Notes: generated by a model from the sequence alone, not told the origin. Counted from the stretch's first letter, positions 53,100 through 63,049 are shown. The stretch is 64,000 nt of DNA from Rhizobium sp. BK316 (GCF_014193695.1 NZ_JACHZR010000004.1:620001-684000), one strand, 5' to 3'. Program-made: numbers and translations.

Positions 53100-54902
53100 T
53101 CACTTGGCCGGCGCGCCGTCGCTGATCCGCAGCTGGATTCTGCGCGAGCCTTGATAGTGTTCGGCACCGAGCGAGCCTGCGACATGCACGTTGGCGCCGC
53201 GAGAGTTAAGAAGCAGATTGCCGAGCGGGGTCTCGGCAGCCCTGAAGGCGATGCCGTCGAGGCGTGCGCCATCCATGGCTTCCAACGTCACTTTCACATG
53301 CCGTTCGCCGACTAGACGGGAATCGCGCACACGATGGCCCGGTACGGCAAAGAGCGGCTGGGAATGTCCCGAGCCATAAGGTCCCGCCGTTTCCAGACGG
53401 TCGATAAGCTCGATCGTTGCACCGCTTGCAGCGATGGCGCCATCGATCTTCAGTGTTTCATTGGCGACGAGGGCCGACACCGTCTTCTGGGCCTTCTCGG
53501 TGAAGAAAGTGCGCAGCAGGCCGAGCTTGCTGCGCTCCACGGTCAAACCGGCCGCCATGGCGTGTCCGCCGCCCTTGACGAGCAGTCCCTCATCAACCGC
53601 TGCACGCACCATCCTGCCCATGTCGAAGCCATTGATCGAACGCCCCGAGCCGGTACCCCTGCCGGATGGATCGAAGGCGATGGCGAAGGCAGGTCGCTTG
53701 AATTTTTCCTTCAGGCGCGCGGCAATGAGGCCAACAATACCGGGATGCCATTTCTCATGCGCGGTAACGATGACAGAGGCCCCCTCGCCGTCTCCATACT
53801 CGGCTAGCGCTTCGGCCTCAGCCTCCTGCAGCATGACCGCTTCCATGGCCTGACGCTCGCGATTGAGTTCATCCAGCCGCTGGGCGATGGCTTCGGCCTC
53901 TACGGCATCATCCAGTGTCAGCAGGCGGCTTCCAAGCGCTGCATCGCCGATTCGTCCGCCGGCATTGATGCGCGGACCGATCAGGAAGCCGAAATGATAA
54001 GGCGTAACAGGGCCTGCCAGGCCCGCCTTGCGGAAAAGTGCTGCAAGACCGGCATTGCTCTGGTGGCGCGCGGCGACCAATCCTTTGACCACATAGGCGC
54101 GGTTGAGCCCCTTGAGAGGCACGACATCGCAGACGGTGGCGAGTGCGACGATATCCAGCCACTGCAGGAGATCGATCGCGAGAATGCGCTTGTCTCCTGC
54201 CTCTCGCAGCAGGCGCAGCGTTGCGACAAGCACCATGAAAACGACACCCGCCGCACAAAGATGCCCCAGGCCGGAAAGATCGTCTTCGCGGTTTGGATTG
54301 ACGAGGGAGTGGCAAGGCGGCAGCTCGTGTGTCACCTGGTGGTGATCGATGACGACGACATCGATGTTGCGGTCTGCGGCAGCCGCCAGCGTCTCATGAC
54401 TGGTGGAGCCGCAGTCGACGGTGACGATCAGGCTTGCACCGTTGTCGATTAGCTGATTGATGGCCGTCGGATTGGGGCCGTAACCTTCGAAGATGCGGTC
54501 GGGAATGTAGATATGCGCCTTGACGCCGAAATGGGTCAGGAAGCGATACATGAGCGCGGAAGAGGCCGCACCGTCGACATCGTAATCGCCGAAGATCGCA
54601 ACGGGCTCACTATTACGGATCGCCGCGGCAAGGCGTTTGGCGGCCTTCTCGCAGTCGGTCAGCTTGTAGGGATCAGGCATGAGGCTGCGGATCGTCGGAT
54701 CGAGGAATTCGACCGCCTCATCCACCGCAACGCCGCGCCCGGCAAGCACGCGGGCGATCAGGTCAGGCAGGCCATGCATCTGCGACATGGCGAGCGCGCG
54801 GTTTTGCCCCGCCTGGTCGAGACGTGAAACCCAGCGATTGTCGAGAACGGACCTTTCGACGCCCAGGAAGGCGCGCGGTACCGGATCGACCATATCTGCC
54901 AT
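53100..54902 (-). CDS. recJ: Single-stranded-DNA-specific exonuclease RecJ
   Basis: A 600-residue 5'-3' ssDNA exonuclease used in recombination, mismatch and base-excision repair. The DHH domain has IFGDYDVDGAASSALMYRF, TVDCGS and VVIDHHQVTHELP, and the DHHA1 domain has KGGGHAMAAGLTV; an OB-type C-terminal domain follows. I used the ATG at 54902 (MADMVDPVPRAF) with GGAG 7 bases upstream; an ATG at 54923 is in frame. It stands alone on the minus strand beyond the tRNA-Glu cassette. Confidence 0.95.
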   Translation of the reverse strand: MADMVDPVPRAFLGVERSVLDNRWVSRLDQAGQNRALAMSQMHGLPDLIARVLAGRGVAVDEAVEFLDPTIRSLMPDPYKLTDCEKAAKRLAAAIRNSEPVAIFGDYDVDGAASSALMYRFLTHFGVKAHIYIPDRIFEGYGPNPTAINQLIDNGASLIVTVDCGSTSHETLAAAADRNIDVVVIDHHQVTHELPPCHSLVNPNREDDLSGLGHLCAAGVVFMVLVATLRLLREAGDKRILAIDLLQWLDIVALATVCDVVPLKGLNRAYVVKGLVAARHQSNAGLAALFRKAGLAGPVTPYHFGFLIGPRINAGGRIGDAALGSRLLTLDDAVEAEAIAQRLDELNRERQAMEAVMLQEAEAEALAEYGDGEGASVIVTAHEKWHPGIVGLIAARLKEKFKRPAFAIAFDPSGRGTGSGRSINGFDMGRMVRAAVDEGLLVKGGGHAMAAGLTVERSKLGLLRTFFTEKAQKTVSALVANETLKIDGAIAASGATIELIDRLETAGPYGSGHSQPLFAVPGHRVRDSRLVGERHVKVTLEAMDGARLDGIAFRAAETPLGNLLLNSRGANVHVAGSLGAEHYQGSRRIQLRISDGAPAK

Positions 54903-54980
54903 GCCAAACTCCGCTTTCATCATCTGCCTCTTTTTACAGATGCGGAACGGATAGCAAAGCGGTGATTTGAAGGCTGTGGA

Positions 54981-55241
54981 TTACCAGAAAAGTGTCCAGA
55001 TAACCAAGCCGATACCCAGTGTCTGAACGAACACGATCGAAAGCAGGATCAGGAGCGTAGCCCAATTTCGCCCTTGCGGCCCCTCGCATTCGAGGGCCAC
55101 TCCAAGGGTCGCCTGATCATATCTCTGTAAATCCGCCCGAGGACTCTCAAGCTCCGTGGGAGCATGATCATCCGTATGCTGCTCGATATTCCTCAACCCA
55201 CGACTCCAACATCTCGCGGATTGATTATATCTATATCTCAA
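54981..55241 (-). CDS. Possible small membrane protein, 86 residues or fewer
   Basis: The frame ends in a clear hydrophobic segment (WATLLILLSIVFVQTLGIGLV) just before the stop, suggesting a tail-anchored or single-span membrane protein. The N-terminal half is polar. The longest frame needs a TTG start (55241), and an internal TTG near 55197 is also possible. No ATG and no strong ribosome-binding site are seen. Family unknown; the hydrophobic end is the main support. Confidence 0.4.
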   Translation of the reverse strand: MRYRYNQSARCWSRGLRNIEQHTDDHAPTELESPRADLQRYDQATLGVALECEGPQGRNWATLLILLSIVFVQTLGIGLVIWTLFW

Positions 55242-55288
55242 TATCTGTTAATATAAATTTTGGCGAAGTGCCTTGATTAATAACAGAA

Positions 55289-55316
55289 AACCCGTCCGAG
55301 TGACCTCGGACGGGTT
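55289..55316 (-). terminator. Terminator of hom
   Basis: A 12-bp perfect stem (AACCCGTCCGAG / CTCGGACGGGTT) with a 4-base loop, followed on the minus strand by TTTT and an AT-rich stretch. Confidence 0.88.
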
Positions 55317-55342
55317 GAACCGTTCCAAACTGGAACAAAGCG

Positions 55343-56668
55343 TCAGGATTCTTCCTTCGGACGTTCGATGCGGATCACCTGCGGCTCTCCGACGAGGTAG
55401 CCCTCCTCCTTGATCGCCGCGACTGCCTTGCGCACGGAATCCTCCATTGTCGCATGAGTGACGAGGACGATCGTCTGATGATGCGAGGGCGCCAGATGCT
55501 GCTGGGAGCGTTGGACAATCGATTCCAGCGAAATCTGGTTTTCAGCCATGCGGGTGGCGACGCTGGCGAAGACGCCGGTGCGGTCGAGAACGGTCAGGCG
55601 AATGAAATAACCGCCTTCATGGCTCTGGATCTGCGCCTTGCGGTAAGGCTCCAGTGACTTTGCCGGATGACCGAGAACGGGAACGCGCTGGGCGCCCGGC
55701 TGGCTTTTGGCGATGTCGGCGATATCGCCAAGCACAGAAGATGCCGTGGCGTTGCCACCGGCACCGGGGCCGACCATCAGCAATTCGCCGAGGATATCGG
55801 ATTCGATTGCGACCGCGTTGGTGACGCCATCGACCTGGGCGATGACGGAATCAACTGGCACCATGGTCGGATGCACGCGCTGTTCGATGCCGGTATCCGT
55901 GCGCTGGGCAACGCCGAGCAGCTTGATACGGTAGCCGAGATCGGCCGCAGCGCGGATATCCTCGATCGAGATATTCGTGATGCCTTCGAGATAGATATCA
56001 TCGGCGGCAATTCTGTTGCCGAAGGCAAGCGTCGTCAGGATCGACAGCTTGTGAGCAGTGTCATTGCCTTCGATGTCGAAAGCCGGATCGGCCTCGGCAT
56101 AACCGAGACGCTGAGCCTCCTTCAGGCAATCGGCAAAGGACAGACCTTCCTTCTCCATCTTGGTGAGGATGTAGTTGCAGGTACCGTTCATGATGCCATA
56201 GACGCGCGAGATCGTATTTCCCGTCAGCGATTCACGCAGCGCCTTGATGACCGGAATGCCGCCGGCGACCGCCGCTTCGAAGTTCAGGAGCGAGCCCTTT
56301 TCTTCGGCAATCGTCGCAAGCTCGACGCCACGATAGGCAAGTAGCGCCTTGTTGGCTGTCACCACATGGAGACCTCGAGCGAGAGCGGCACGAACGGCTG
56401 TGTTTGCGGCGCCTTCTGCGCCACCGATCAGCTCGACGAAAACATCGATGTCGGCTTTTTCCGCCAGCTCTTCCGGGCGCTCATACCAGGCGATGCCTGT
56501 CAGATCGATGCCACGGTGCTTCGTTCGGTCACGGGCCGAAACTGCCGTAATCGTGATCGGGCGGCCGCAGGTGACTGCAAGTTCGTTGCTTTTCTGCTTG
56601 ATGATGCGAACAAGCGAGGCACCAACGGTACCCAAGCCCGCAATGCCGATTTTGAGGGCATCTGCCAT
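55343..56668 (-). CDS. hom: Homoserine dehydrogenase
   Basis: A 441-residue enzyme reducing aspartate semialdehyde to homoserine, for threonine and methionine synthesis. The NAD(P) motif is in GIAGLGTVGASLVRII (about 8-23). The catalytic domain has VAGGIPVIKALRESL, GIMNGTCNYILTKM and EADPAFDIEGNDTAHKL. The C-terminal ACT domain (about 350-430, FIRLTVLDRTGVFASVA) gives feedback control by threonine in related enzymes. The aminotransferase gene lies just upstream, 66 bases away. Confidence 0.97.
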   Translation of the reverse strand: MADALKIGIAGLGTVGASLVRIIKQKSNELAVTCGRPITITAVSARDRTKHRGIDLTGIAWYERPEELAEKADIDVFVELIGGAEGAANTAVRAALARGLHVVTANKALLAYRGVELATIAEEKGSLLNFEAAVAGGIPVIKALRESLTGNTISRVYGIMNGTCNYILTKMEKEGLSFADCLKEAQRLGYAEADPAFDIEGNDTAHKLSILTTLAFGNRIAADDIYLEGITNISIEDIRAAADLGYRIKLLGVAQRTDTGIEQRVHPTMVPVDSVIAQVDGVTNAVAIESDILGELLMVGPGAGGNATASSVLGDIADIAKSQPGAQRVPVLGHPAKSLEPYRKAQIQSHEGGYFIRLTVLDRTGVFASVATRMAENQISLESIVQRSQQHLAPSHHQTIVLVTHATMEDSVRKAVAAIKEEGYLVGEPQVIRIERPKEES

Positions 56669-56734
56669 GGATCGATCCTGAAATGTCTCTGATGAAAGAC
56701 AGCCGCAGTTTCGCGGCTGTCTTCAAGGTTGGAA

Positions 56735-57952
56735 TTAACGGTGGGCGTTGAGCGAGATGACGTTGTGCATCGTCTCGTCGGCCGTCGACATGAACTTCTT
56801 GATGTTGCGCGCAGCCTGGCGGATGCGGTGTTCGTTCTCTACGAGCGCCAAACGGACGTAGTCGTCACCCTGTTCGCCAAAGCCGATGCCCGGGGCAACG
56901 GCGACGTCGGCCTTCTCGACCAGCAGCTTGGAGAATTCCAGCGAGCCGAGATGACGGAACTTTTCCGGGATCTTTGCCCAGGCGAACATGGTGGCCGCCG
57001 GCGGCGGCACTTCAAAGCCGGCCTTGCCGAAGCTTTCGACCATGACGTCGCGGCGACGCTTGTAGACGTTGCGGACTTCCGCAATGTCGGAGCCGTCGCC
57101 GTTCAGGGCATGGGTGGCCGCAACCTGGATCGGCGTGAAGGCGCCGTAATCGAGATAGGACTTCACACGCGTCAGCGCCGCGATCAGCCGCTCATTACCG
57201 ACGGCAAAGCCCATGCGCCAGCCAGGCATGGAGAAGGTCTTGGACATGGAGGTGAATTCGACCGTCACGTCCATTGCGCCCGGAACCTGCAGCACAGACG
57301 GTGGCGGCTCGCCATCGAAATAGATTTCCGAGTAGGCGAGGTCCGACAGCACGATGATGTCGTGCTTCTTAGCGAAGGCAATGACGTCCTTGTAGAAGTC
57401 GAGGCTGGCAACGAAGGCCGTCGGGTTCGACGGATAGTTCAGGATCAGCGCCAGCGGCTTCGGGATCGAATGGCGCACCGCCCGTTCCAGCGGCGGGAAG
57501 AAGCTTTCGTCCGGCTCGACCGACATGGAGCGGATCACACCGCCAGCCATCAGGAAGCCGAAGGCATGGATCGGATAGGTCGGGTTCGGGCAGAGGATGA
57601 CGTCCCCCGGTGCGGTGATCGCCTGCGCCATGTTGGCGAAGCCTTCCTTGGAGCCAAGAGTGGCGACGACCTGCGTATCGGGATTCAGCTTCACGCCGAA
57701 TCGGCGGGCGTAATAGGCAGCCTGCGCACGGCGCAGGCCGGGAATGCCCTTGGAGGACGAATAGCGGTGTGTGCGTGGGTCCTGGACGACTTCGCACAGC
57801 TTGTCGACGATCGCCTGAGGGGTCGGAAGGTCAGGGTTTCCCATGCCGAGATCGATGATATCGGCCCCGCCCGCTCGCGCGCTCGCTTTCAAACGGTTGA
57901 CCTGTTCGAAAACGTAAGGCGGCAAACGCCGGACTTTGTGAAACTCTTCCAT
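56735..57952 (-). CDS. Class I/II PLP aminotransferase (AlaC/aspartate-type)
   Basis: A 405-residue fold-type I aminotransferase. Motifs include DLGMGNPDLPTP, LGSKEGFANMAQAI, NYPSNPTAFVAS, SDLAYSEIYFDG and the PLP Lys in FTSMSKTFSMPGWRMGF. It resembles the AlaC/LL-DAP aminotransferase-like branch commonly found upstream of hom, so alanine, aspartate or a related amino donor is likely; the exact substrate is not proven. The in-frame ATG at 57964 lies four codons upstream; I prefer 57952 because the GGGGAAAGAG site precedes it. Confidence 0.88.
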   Translation of the reverse strand: MEEFHKVRRLPPYVFEQVNRLKASARAGGADIIDLGMGNPDLPTPQAIVDKLCEVVQDPRTHRYSSSKGIPGLRRAQAAYYARRFGVKLNPDTQVVATLGSKEGFANMAQAITAPGDVILCPNPTYPIHAFGFLMAGGVIRSMSVEPDESFFPPLERAVRHSIPKPLALILNYPSNPTAFVASLDFYKDVIAFAKKHDIIVLSDLAYSEIYFDGEPPPSVLQVPGAMDVTVEFTSMSKTFSMPGWRMGFAVGNERLIAALTRVKSYLDYGAFTPIQVAATHALNGDGSDIAEVRNVYKRRRDVMVESFGKAGFEVPPPAATMFAWAKIPEKFRHLGSLEFSKLLVEKADVAVAPGIGFGEQGDDYVRLALVENEHRIRQAARNIKKFMSTADETMHNVISLNAHR

Positions 57953-58175
57953 CTCTTTCCCCATGGAAATGCGGCCAACTGACCGCTGTCGAAGCTCGTT
58001 CCGTCTCCCGGCATCTGCGATACGAGCTTCAGACTCGCAGCGCCGTATTCCTCTTCAACTCAAACTGCGCGGCAAATCTTTGACGGAGAGCCGCACATGA
58101 AGCGCATTATCGGGAAAATTGCATCTTCCGATCCATCCGGAAGGCTTTGCGTCCAAATCGCCTTAAAGGCAAGGC

Positions 58176-58598
58176 TTATTTGGTGATTTCGGAGAGCGTC
58201 GAGGCCCCGTGGTCGGCGGCAAGCGCGCGCATCTCGGCGACGCGACGCTGATATTCCGCCTCCGAGATCGCGCCTGAATTGCGCTTGCCCGTCAGCGCTG
58301 TCAGCTGGTGCTGCAGCTCGGCTGCCTGCTCGTCACTCATTTGCACGTTGGCGGCGGTCAGTGGCGCACCGAATGAGGGATAACCATCACGGCTTTTGGT
58401 CAGGCCACCTTCGACAGGCTCTCCCTTGGACGCCGGCATCACGACTGCGGTCGGCGCTGCCATGCGCTGGGCGAAGGCCTTCTTCTCCTCGGCGGTCTTG
58501 TTGCATCCGGCAAGCGCGAAGGCCATTGCCGCGGCCGCCGCGCAGATTGCTGCGGTGCGGGTGAAGGTCGCGAAATGCCCAATGCCTGTCGTCGTCAT
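58176..58598 (-). CDS. Small lipoprotein with C-terminal SHOCT-like motif
   Basis: A 140-residue protein. A signal peptide ends in the lipobox LAGC (about residue 32), so it is probably membrane-anchored through lipid. The mature part is polar; the C-terminal stretch (ALTGKRNSGAISEAEYQRRVAEMRAL) resembles the SHOCT motif of short helical proteins. Function unknown. The frame can be extended upstream to 58796, but that part reads as Arg/Ser-rich junk and overlaps phaC. It is divergent from phaC. Confidence 0.7.
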   Translation of the reverse strand: MTTTGIGHFATFTRTAAICAAAAAMAFALAGCNKTAEEKKAFAQRMAAPTAVVMPASKGEPVEGGLTKSRDGYPSFGAPLTAANVQMSDEQAAELQHQLTALTGKRNSGAISEAEYQRRVAEMRALAADHGASTLSEITK

Positions 58599-58746
58599 GC
58601 CTGATGATCCAATCCTGCCTGCTTCGACTGTTAAATTCGTCGCAGCGACAAAGCAATAGCACGAGAGCGGGTCTGCGGAACTTGTTTTCTTCATCGTCGC
58701 AGATGTACAACGAACAAACAGTGGATGCTGCCGCCGGAGGAAATGC

Positions 58747-60576
58747 GTGACCGACAGCAAGCGGGAGAATGGTGCCAAGCGGGATTTCGACGCCAAGGAT
58801 CTTGATCCCTATCTCCTGAAGGATCCCGAGGCCATGGCGATGAACTTCGCCCGTGCGCTCGAAAACCTCGGCAAGGCAGCTTCAGCGTGGCTGGCCCCGC
58901 GTGAGCGTGGCGAAATCTCCGACACGGTCGTCGAACCCGTCACCGATATGGTGAAGACGCTCTCCAAGGTTACGGAGTACTGGATTTCCGATCCGCGCCG
59001 CACCTTCGAAGCCCAGACGGAGCTCATGACCTCGTTCTTCGGCATCTGGATGCGGTCGATGCAGCGCATGCAGGGCGAGACGGTCGAACAGGAGATCGAG
59101 CGCAAGGACAAGCGTTTCGCAGACGAAGACTGGCAGAAGAACCCCTTCTTCGAATTTTTGAAGCAGGTCTATTTCGTGACCGCCGACTGGGCTGAAAAGC
59201 TCGTGGCCGAGACCGAAGGGTTGGATGAGCACACGAAGCACAAGGCCGGCTTCTATGTGAAGCAGATCACCGCGGCACTATCGCCCACCAATTTCGTGGT
59301 CACTAATCCGCAAGTCTACCGGGAAACGATCGCGACCAGCGGCGAGAACCTCGTGCGCGGCATGAAGATGCTGACCGAGGATATCATCGCGGGCCGCGGC
59401 GAACTACGCCTGCGCCAGACCGACATGACCAAATTCGCCGTCGGCCGCGATATGGCGCTGACCCCGGGCAAAGTGATCGCCCAGAATGAAATCTGCCAGA
59501 TCATCCAGTACGAGCCTTCGACGGAAACCGTATTGAAGCGGCCGCTGCTGATCTGCCCGCCCTGGATCAACAAATTCTACATTCTCGATCTCAACCCGCA
59601 GAAATCATTCATCAAATGGTGTGTCGATCAGGGACACACCGTCTTCGTTATCTCCTGGGTCAATCCGGATAGCCGCCATGCGCTGAAAGACTGGACGGCT
59701 TACGCAAGGGAAGGCGTCGATTTCGCGCTGGAGACGGTGGAGAAGGCGACCGGCGAGAAAGAGGTCAACGCCATCGGCTATTGCGTCGGCGGCACACTGC
59801 TCGCCGCTACGCTGGCATTGCATGCCAAGGAGAAGAACAAGCGCATCAGGACCGCGACGCTCTTTACCACGCAGGTCGATTTCACCCATGCCGGCGACCT
59901 CAAGGTCTTCGTCGACGAAGAGCAGCTTCAGGCATTGGAAGCGCATATGCAGGAACTCGGCTATCTCGACGGTTCGCGCATGTCGACGGCCTTCAATATG
60001 CTGAGAGCAAGCGAGCTTATCTGGCCCTATTTCGTCAACAACTACCTGAAGGGCCAGGAGCCTCTCCCCTTCGACCTGTTGTTCTGGAACGCCGATTCGA
60101 CCCGCATGGCAGCAGCCAACCATGCCTTCTACCTGCGCAACTGCTACCTGAGGAATGCACTAACAAAGGGCGAGATGATCCTCGACGGCAAAACCGTCTC
60201 GCTGAAAGACGTCAAGATTCCGATCTACAATCTCGCGACGCGTGAGGATCATATCGCGCCGGCGAAGTCCGTCTTCCTCGGCAGCCGGTTCTTCGGCGGC
60301 AAAGTGCAGTTCGTCGTGACCGGCTCCGGCCATATTGCCGGCGTCGTCAACCCGCCCGACAAGCACAAATACCAGTTCTGGAGCGGCGGCCCGGCCAAGG
60401 GCGACTATGACGCCTGGCTTGCCAAGGCGAAGGAAACGGCGGGCTCCTGGTGGCCGCACTGGCATGCGTGGATCGAGGCGCAAGCCGGCGAGCGCGTTGC
60501 GGCCCGCAAACCGGGCGGCGCGGCACTCAACGCCATCGAGGAAGCACCCGGCAGCTATGTGATGGCGCGAAGCTGA
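58747..60576 (+). CDS. phaC: Class I polyhydroxyalkanoate synthase
   Basis: A 609-residue PhaC that polymerises 3-hydroxyacyl-CoA to PHA on granules. The N-terminal PhaC domain (about 60-240) is followed by an alpha/beta-hydrolase catalytic part. Nucleophile Cys346 lies in the lipase-like box GYCVGGTLLA, with the Asp in TREDHIAP and His in GSGHIAGVVNPP. The GTG start has GGAGG 7 bases upstream. It pairs functionally with the phasin gene at 27.3 kb. It is divergent from the small lipoprotein. Confidence 0.96.
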   Translation: MTDSKRENGAKRDFDAKDLDPYLLKDPEAMAMNFARALENLGKAASAWLAPRERGEISDTVVEPVTDMVKTLSKVTEYWISDPRRTFEAQTELMTSFFGIWMRSMQRMQGETVEQEIERKDKRFADEDWQKNPFFEFLKQVYFVTADWAEKLVAETEGLDEHTKHKAGFYVKQITAALSPTNFVVTNPQVYRETIATSGENLVRGMKMLTEDIIAGRGELRLRQTDMTKFAVGRDMALTPGKVIAQNEICQIIQYEPSTETVLKRPLLICPPWINKFYILDLNPQKSFIKWCVDQGHTVFVISWVNPDSRHALKDWTAYAREGVDFALETVEKATGEKEVNAIGYCVGGTLLAATLALHAKEKNKRIRTATLFTTQVDFTHAGDLKVFVDEEQLQALEAHMQELGYLDGSRMSTAFNMLRASELIWPYFVNNYLKGQEPLPFDLLFWNADSTRMAAANHAFYLRNCYLRNALTKGEMILDGKTVSLKDVKIPIYNLATREDHIAPAKSVFLGSRFFGGKVQFVVTGSGHIAGVVNPPDKHKYQFWSGGPAKGDYDAWLAKAKETAGSWWPHWHAWIEAQAGERVAARKPGGAALNAIEEAPGSYVMARS

Positions 60577-60857
60577 CGTCGGAAAAATCTTCCACCATCG
60601 AATCACCCCTCACCGGGCGGTGACTGCAAACCTTTGAAAAATAGCTTTCCCTAAAATATTGCGTCTCTTTTCGTGACAATCGAAGCAGAGCGCCGTGCCC
60701 GTAAACCAATTGGAAACCATAGTTCGTCATCCTTAAGAAACGGTCGCATGCCGCGGACGGGCCAAAATTCGGCCTTTTTGGGCAGTTAGCGGCTCCGGCA
60801 TAGATCAGTAGTCAGTGTTGCCGGCCTGCGTAGCGAGTTTTGGAAGACGAGTAGAGT

Positions 60858-62198
60858 ATGGCGTTTGCAGTAGGGACGTTCAATAACGTCGCCCCTTTTG
60901 GCGGATCCCCTGTTCGTTCGGGCAGATCTCGCGGTTTTCTTACCGGCATCGCAATCGCCGGACTTTTGACCTCCACGTGGCTCATCGGCGCTGTTGCGAC
61001 GATGCAATCCGTGCCGATGCCGTTCTCCTCCCGAAAGGAGATTGCTCAGGTCACGGCTGCGCCGAAGGCAACACCTGTTGCCGTTGCGCATGAGCGCCTC
61101 ATCCACGTGAACAAGGCTTCGCGGCTTGCGGCATTCGACGCCAAGCCGGTTGTGCCTTTGACGGCCCAGTTGATCCAGTCGCATGCGGAGAAGACATCGG
61201 CTGCCTCGAATGCAATCCTGGCACTTGCGAAAACCAACCGCCTTCCCATTGCCGTCGCGCAACTTCAGCCGGTTGCCCTCTCCGACAATCCGCGCTTCAA
61301 CAAGGACGACACGCTCAAGGCGCCGCCAACCGTCGTCGAAACCGCTTCCGCTGCGTCTGACGTCGATGACAGGATCATCATTCCGTCGAAGGAAGCCGTT
61401 GCTGCTGCCGAAATGCCGGCAACGCTCGCGCTTGCCGAAGCCGGACCTCGCGTGACGCCCGTTCCGGTCGAGCCGGCGCCGGTCAATCGGGCTGCCGCTC
61501 CTGCTGCCGGCAAGCCGGCAGAGGTGGACGTTGCCGAGGCAGACAGCAGCCCGCGGCCTTTCGATCTGGTTCTGGCGCCCGATGAAGATTCCGTACCGCT
61601 GCCGATGGCGCGGCCCGATGGCCTCGTCGGCAAGCCGGCTCCGGCCTCCAAGGGTTCGCCGCGCGCTGCCGAGCCTGTGCTTGCTTATGCCAAGCCAAAC
61701 TCGCCGATCGAGGATGACCAAGACGATGCAGTGCCGCGCTACGATAAGCCGGTCTTTTCGCCGCGCCTGCGCGCCGGTGTTGCGATCTACGACATCGAAA
61801 ACGCTACGGTCTACCTGCCGAACGGCGAGCGGCTGGAGGCCCATTCCGGCCTCGGAAAGATGCGCGACAACCCACGCTACATCGATCAGAAGATGCGCGG
61901 ACCGACGCCGCCGCACACCTATAATCTGACCATGCGTGAAGCCTTGTTCCATGGCGTAGCGGCCATTCGCCTGACGCCGGTGCAGGGTTCGGACGCGATC
62001 TTCAACCGCGTCGGCCTGCTGGCACACACCTACATGCTTGGGAAGAACGGCGATTCCAACGGCTGCATTTCCTTCAAGGATTACAAGCGTTTCCTCGCCG
62101 CCTACAAGCGCGGCGATATCAGGCAGCTCGTCGTCGTGCCCCGGATGAACAACAAGCCTGCTTCGACGCTCGCTTCGCTCTTCTCGTCGCGAACCTAA
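60858..62198 (+). CDS. Membrane-anchored DUF2778 (Tlde1-type) L,D-transpeptidase-like protein
   Basis: A 446-residue protein. A single membrane helix (about 27-50, GFLTGIAIAGLLTSTWLIGAVA) without a clear cleavage site anchors it in the inner membrane. A long Ala/Pro-rich region follows (about 60-300). The C-terminal DUF2778 domain (about 310-430) has HTYNLTMREALFHGVAAIRL and LLAHTYMLGKNGDSNGCISF, with His and Cys as L,D-transpeptidase-like catalytic residues. DUF2778 is known from type VI secretion toxins, but no T6SS or immunity gene is near. The stop overlaps the convergent LysR gene by 4 bases (CTAA). Confidence 0.85.
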   Translation: MAFAVGTFNNVAPFGGSPVRSGRSRGFLTGIAIAGLLTSTWLIGAVATMQSVPMPFSSRKEIAQVTAAPKATPVAVAHERLIHVNKASRLAAFDAKPVVPLTAQLIQSHAEKTSAASNAILALAKTNRLPIAVAQLQPVALSDNPRFNKDDTLKAPPTVVETASAASDVDDRIIIPSKEAVAAAEMPATLALAEAGPRVTPVPVEPAPVNRAAAPAAGKPAEVDVAEADSSPRPFDLVLAPDEDSVPLPMARPDGLVGKPAPASKGSPRAAEPVLAYAKPNSPIEDDQDDAVPRYDKPVFSPRLRAGVAIYDIENATVYLPNGERLEAHSGLGKMRDNPRYIDQKMRGPTPPHTYNLTMREALFHGVAAIRLTPVQGSDAIFNRVGLLAHTYMLGKNGDSNGCISFKDYKRFLAAYKRGDIRQLVVVPRMNNKPASTLASLFSSRT

Positions 62199-63049
62199 AG
62201 ACTGGCCGCGAGGAAATCGGCCAGCGACCGGCTCTCCGCCGAGAGGCGCAGCTTTCCCCTGACGAGCGCAAGTTCGGATGCCGGCTGCGGATCGAACCCA
62301 TCTGCCGCTGTAAGCCGGCGATGTTCAGGCAAGACGGCATCCGATGGCAGCAGGCTGATGCCGAGGCCGGAAGCGACTGCGGCCTGAACTCCCATCAAAC
62401 CCTGGCTCGTATAGGCAATGCGCCAACGCCGCCCGCTGCGCTCGATGAATCGGATCGACCGTTCGCGATAGATACATCCAACAGGAAAAACCGCGAGCGG
62501 CACCGTCTCATCGTCCTTTACCGGCCGGTTCATGCTCTCGACCCAGACCAGCTCTTCCTCCCAACTGGCCAGACAGGCGCCGTCGCCGGGCTCGCGTTTG
62601 ATCAGCGCCAGATCGATTTCGCCGGCGTCGAGGAGGCGGCGAAGCTCGACGCTCCATCCGCTGACAGTGTCGAGCCTTATATGCGATGAGGCAGCAGAAA
62701 AACCGGAGAGAAGATCAATGAGCCTGCGGCCGGCAAAATCCTCGGGAACACCAAGCCTGACGGTCTTGGGCGCAGTGGGCTTGCGCATGACGTCCATTGC
62801 CTCTTCTGCCGTCGCCAGCAGACGTCGCGCATAGCTCAGGAGCACTTCGCCCTCCTCGGTCGTCTGGATGCCACCCGTCGACTTGTCGCGCAGCAGCAGG
62901 GTGCGACCGATATTGGCCTCAAGCTTTTTGATCTGCTGGCTGACAGTGGACTGGGTGAGGTGAACGCGCTCGGCCGCACGCGTGAAGCCGCCGGCGTCGA
63001 CCACGGCTGCAAAGGTGCGAAGAAGATCGAGGTCGAAAGCGAAGCTCAT
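62195..63049 (-). CDS. LysR family transcriptional regulator
   Basis: A 284-residue LysR protein. The winged-helix domain (about 1-62) has DLDLLRTFAAVVDAGGFTRAAERVHLTQSTVSQQIKKLE. The effector domain (about 90-280) is of the periplasmic binding fold (VRLGVPEDFAG, SGLGISLLPSDAVL). It is divergent from the dehalogenase-like gene and probably regulates it; a T-N11-A type site may lie in the 60-90 bases between them. The ATG four codons upstream (63061) is in frame. Confidence 0.92.
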   Translation of the reverse strand: MSFAFDLDLLRTFAAVVDAGGFTRAAERVHLTQSTVSQQIKKLEANIGRTLLLRDKSTGGIQTTEEGEVLLSYARRLLATAEEAMDVMRKPTAPKTVRLGVPEDFAGRRLIDLLSGFSAASSHIRLDTVSGWSVELRRLLDAGEIDLALIKREPGDGACLASWEEELVWVESMNRPVKDDETVPLAVFPVGCIYRERSIRFIERSGRRWRIAYTSQGLMGVQAAVASGLGISLLPSDAVLPEHRRLTAADGFDPQPASELALVRGKLRLSAESRSLADFLAASL

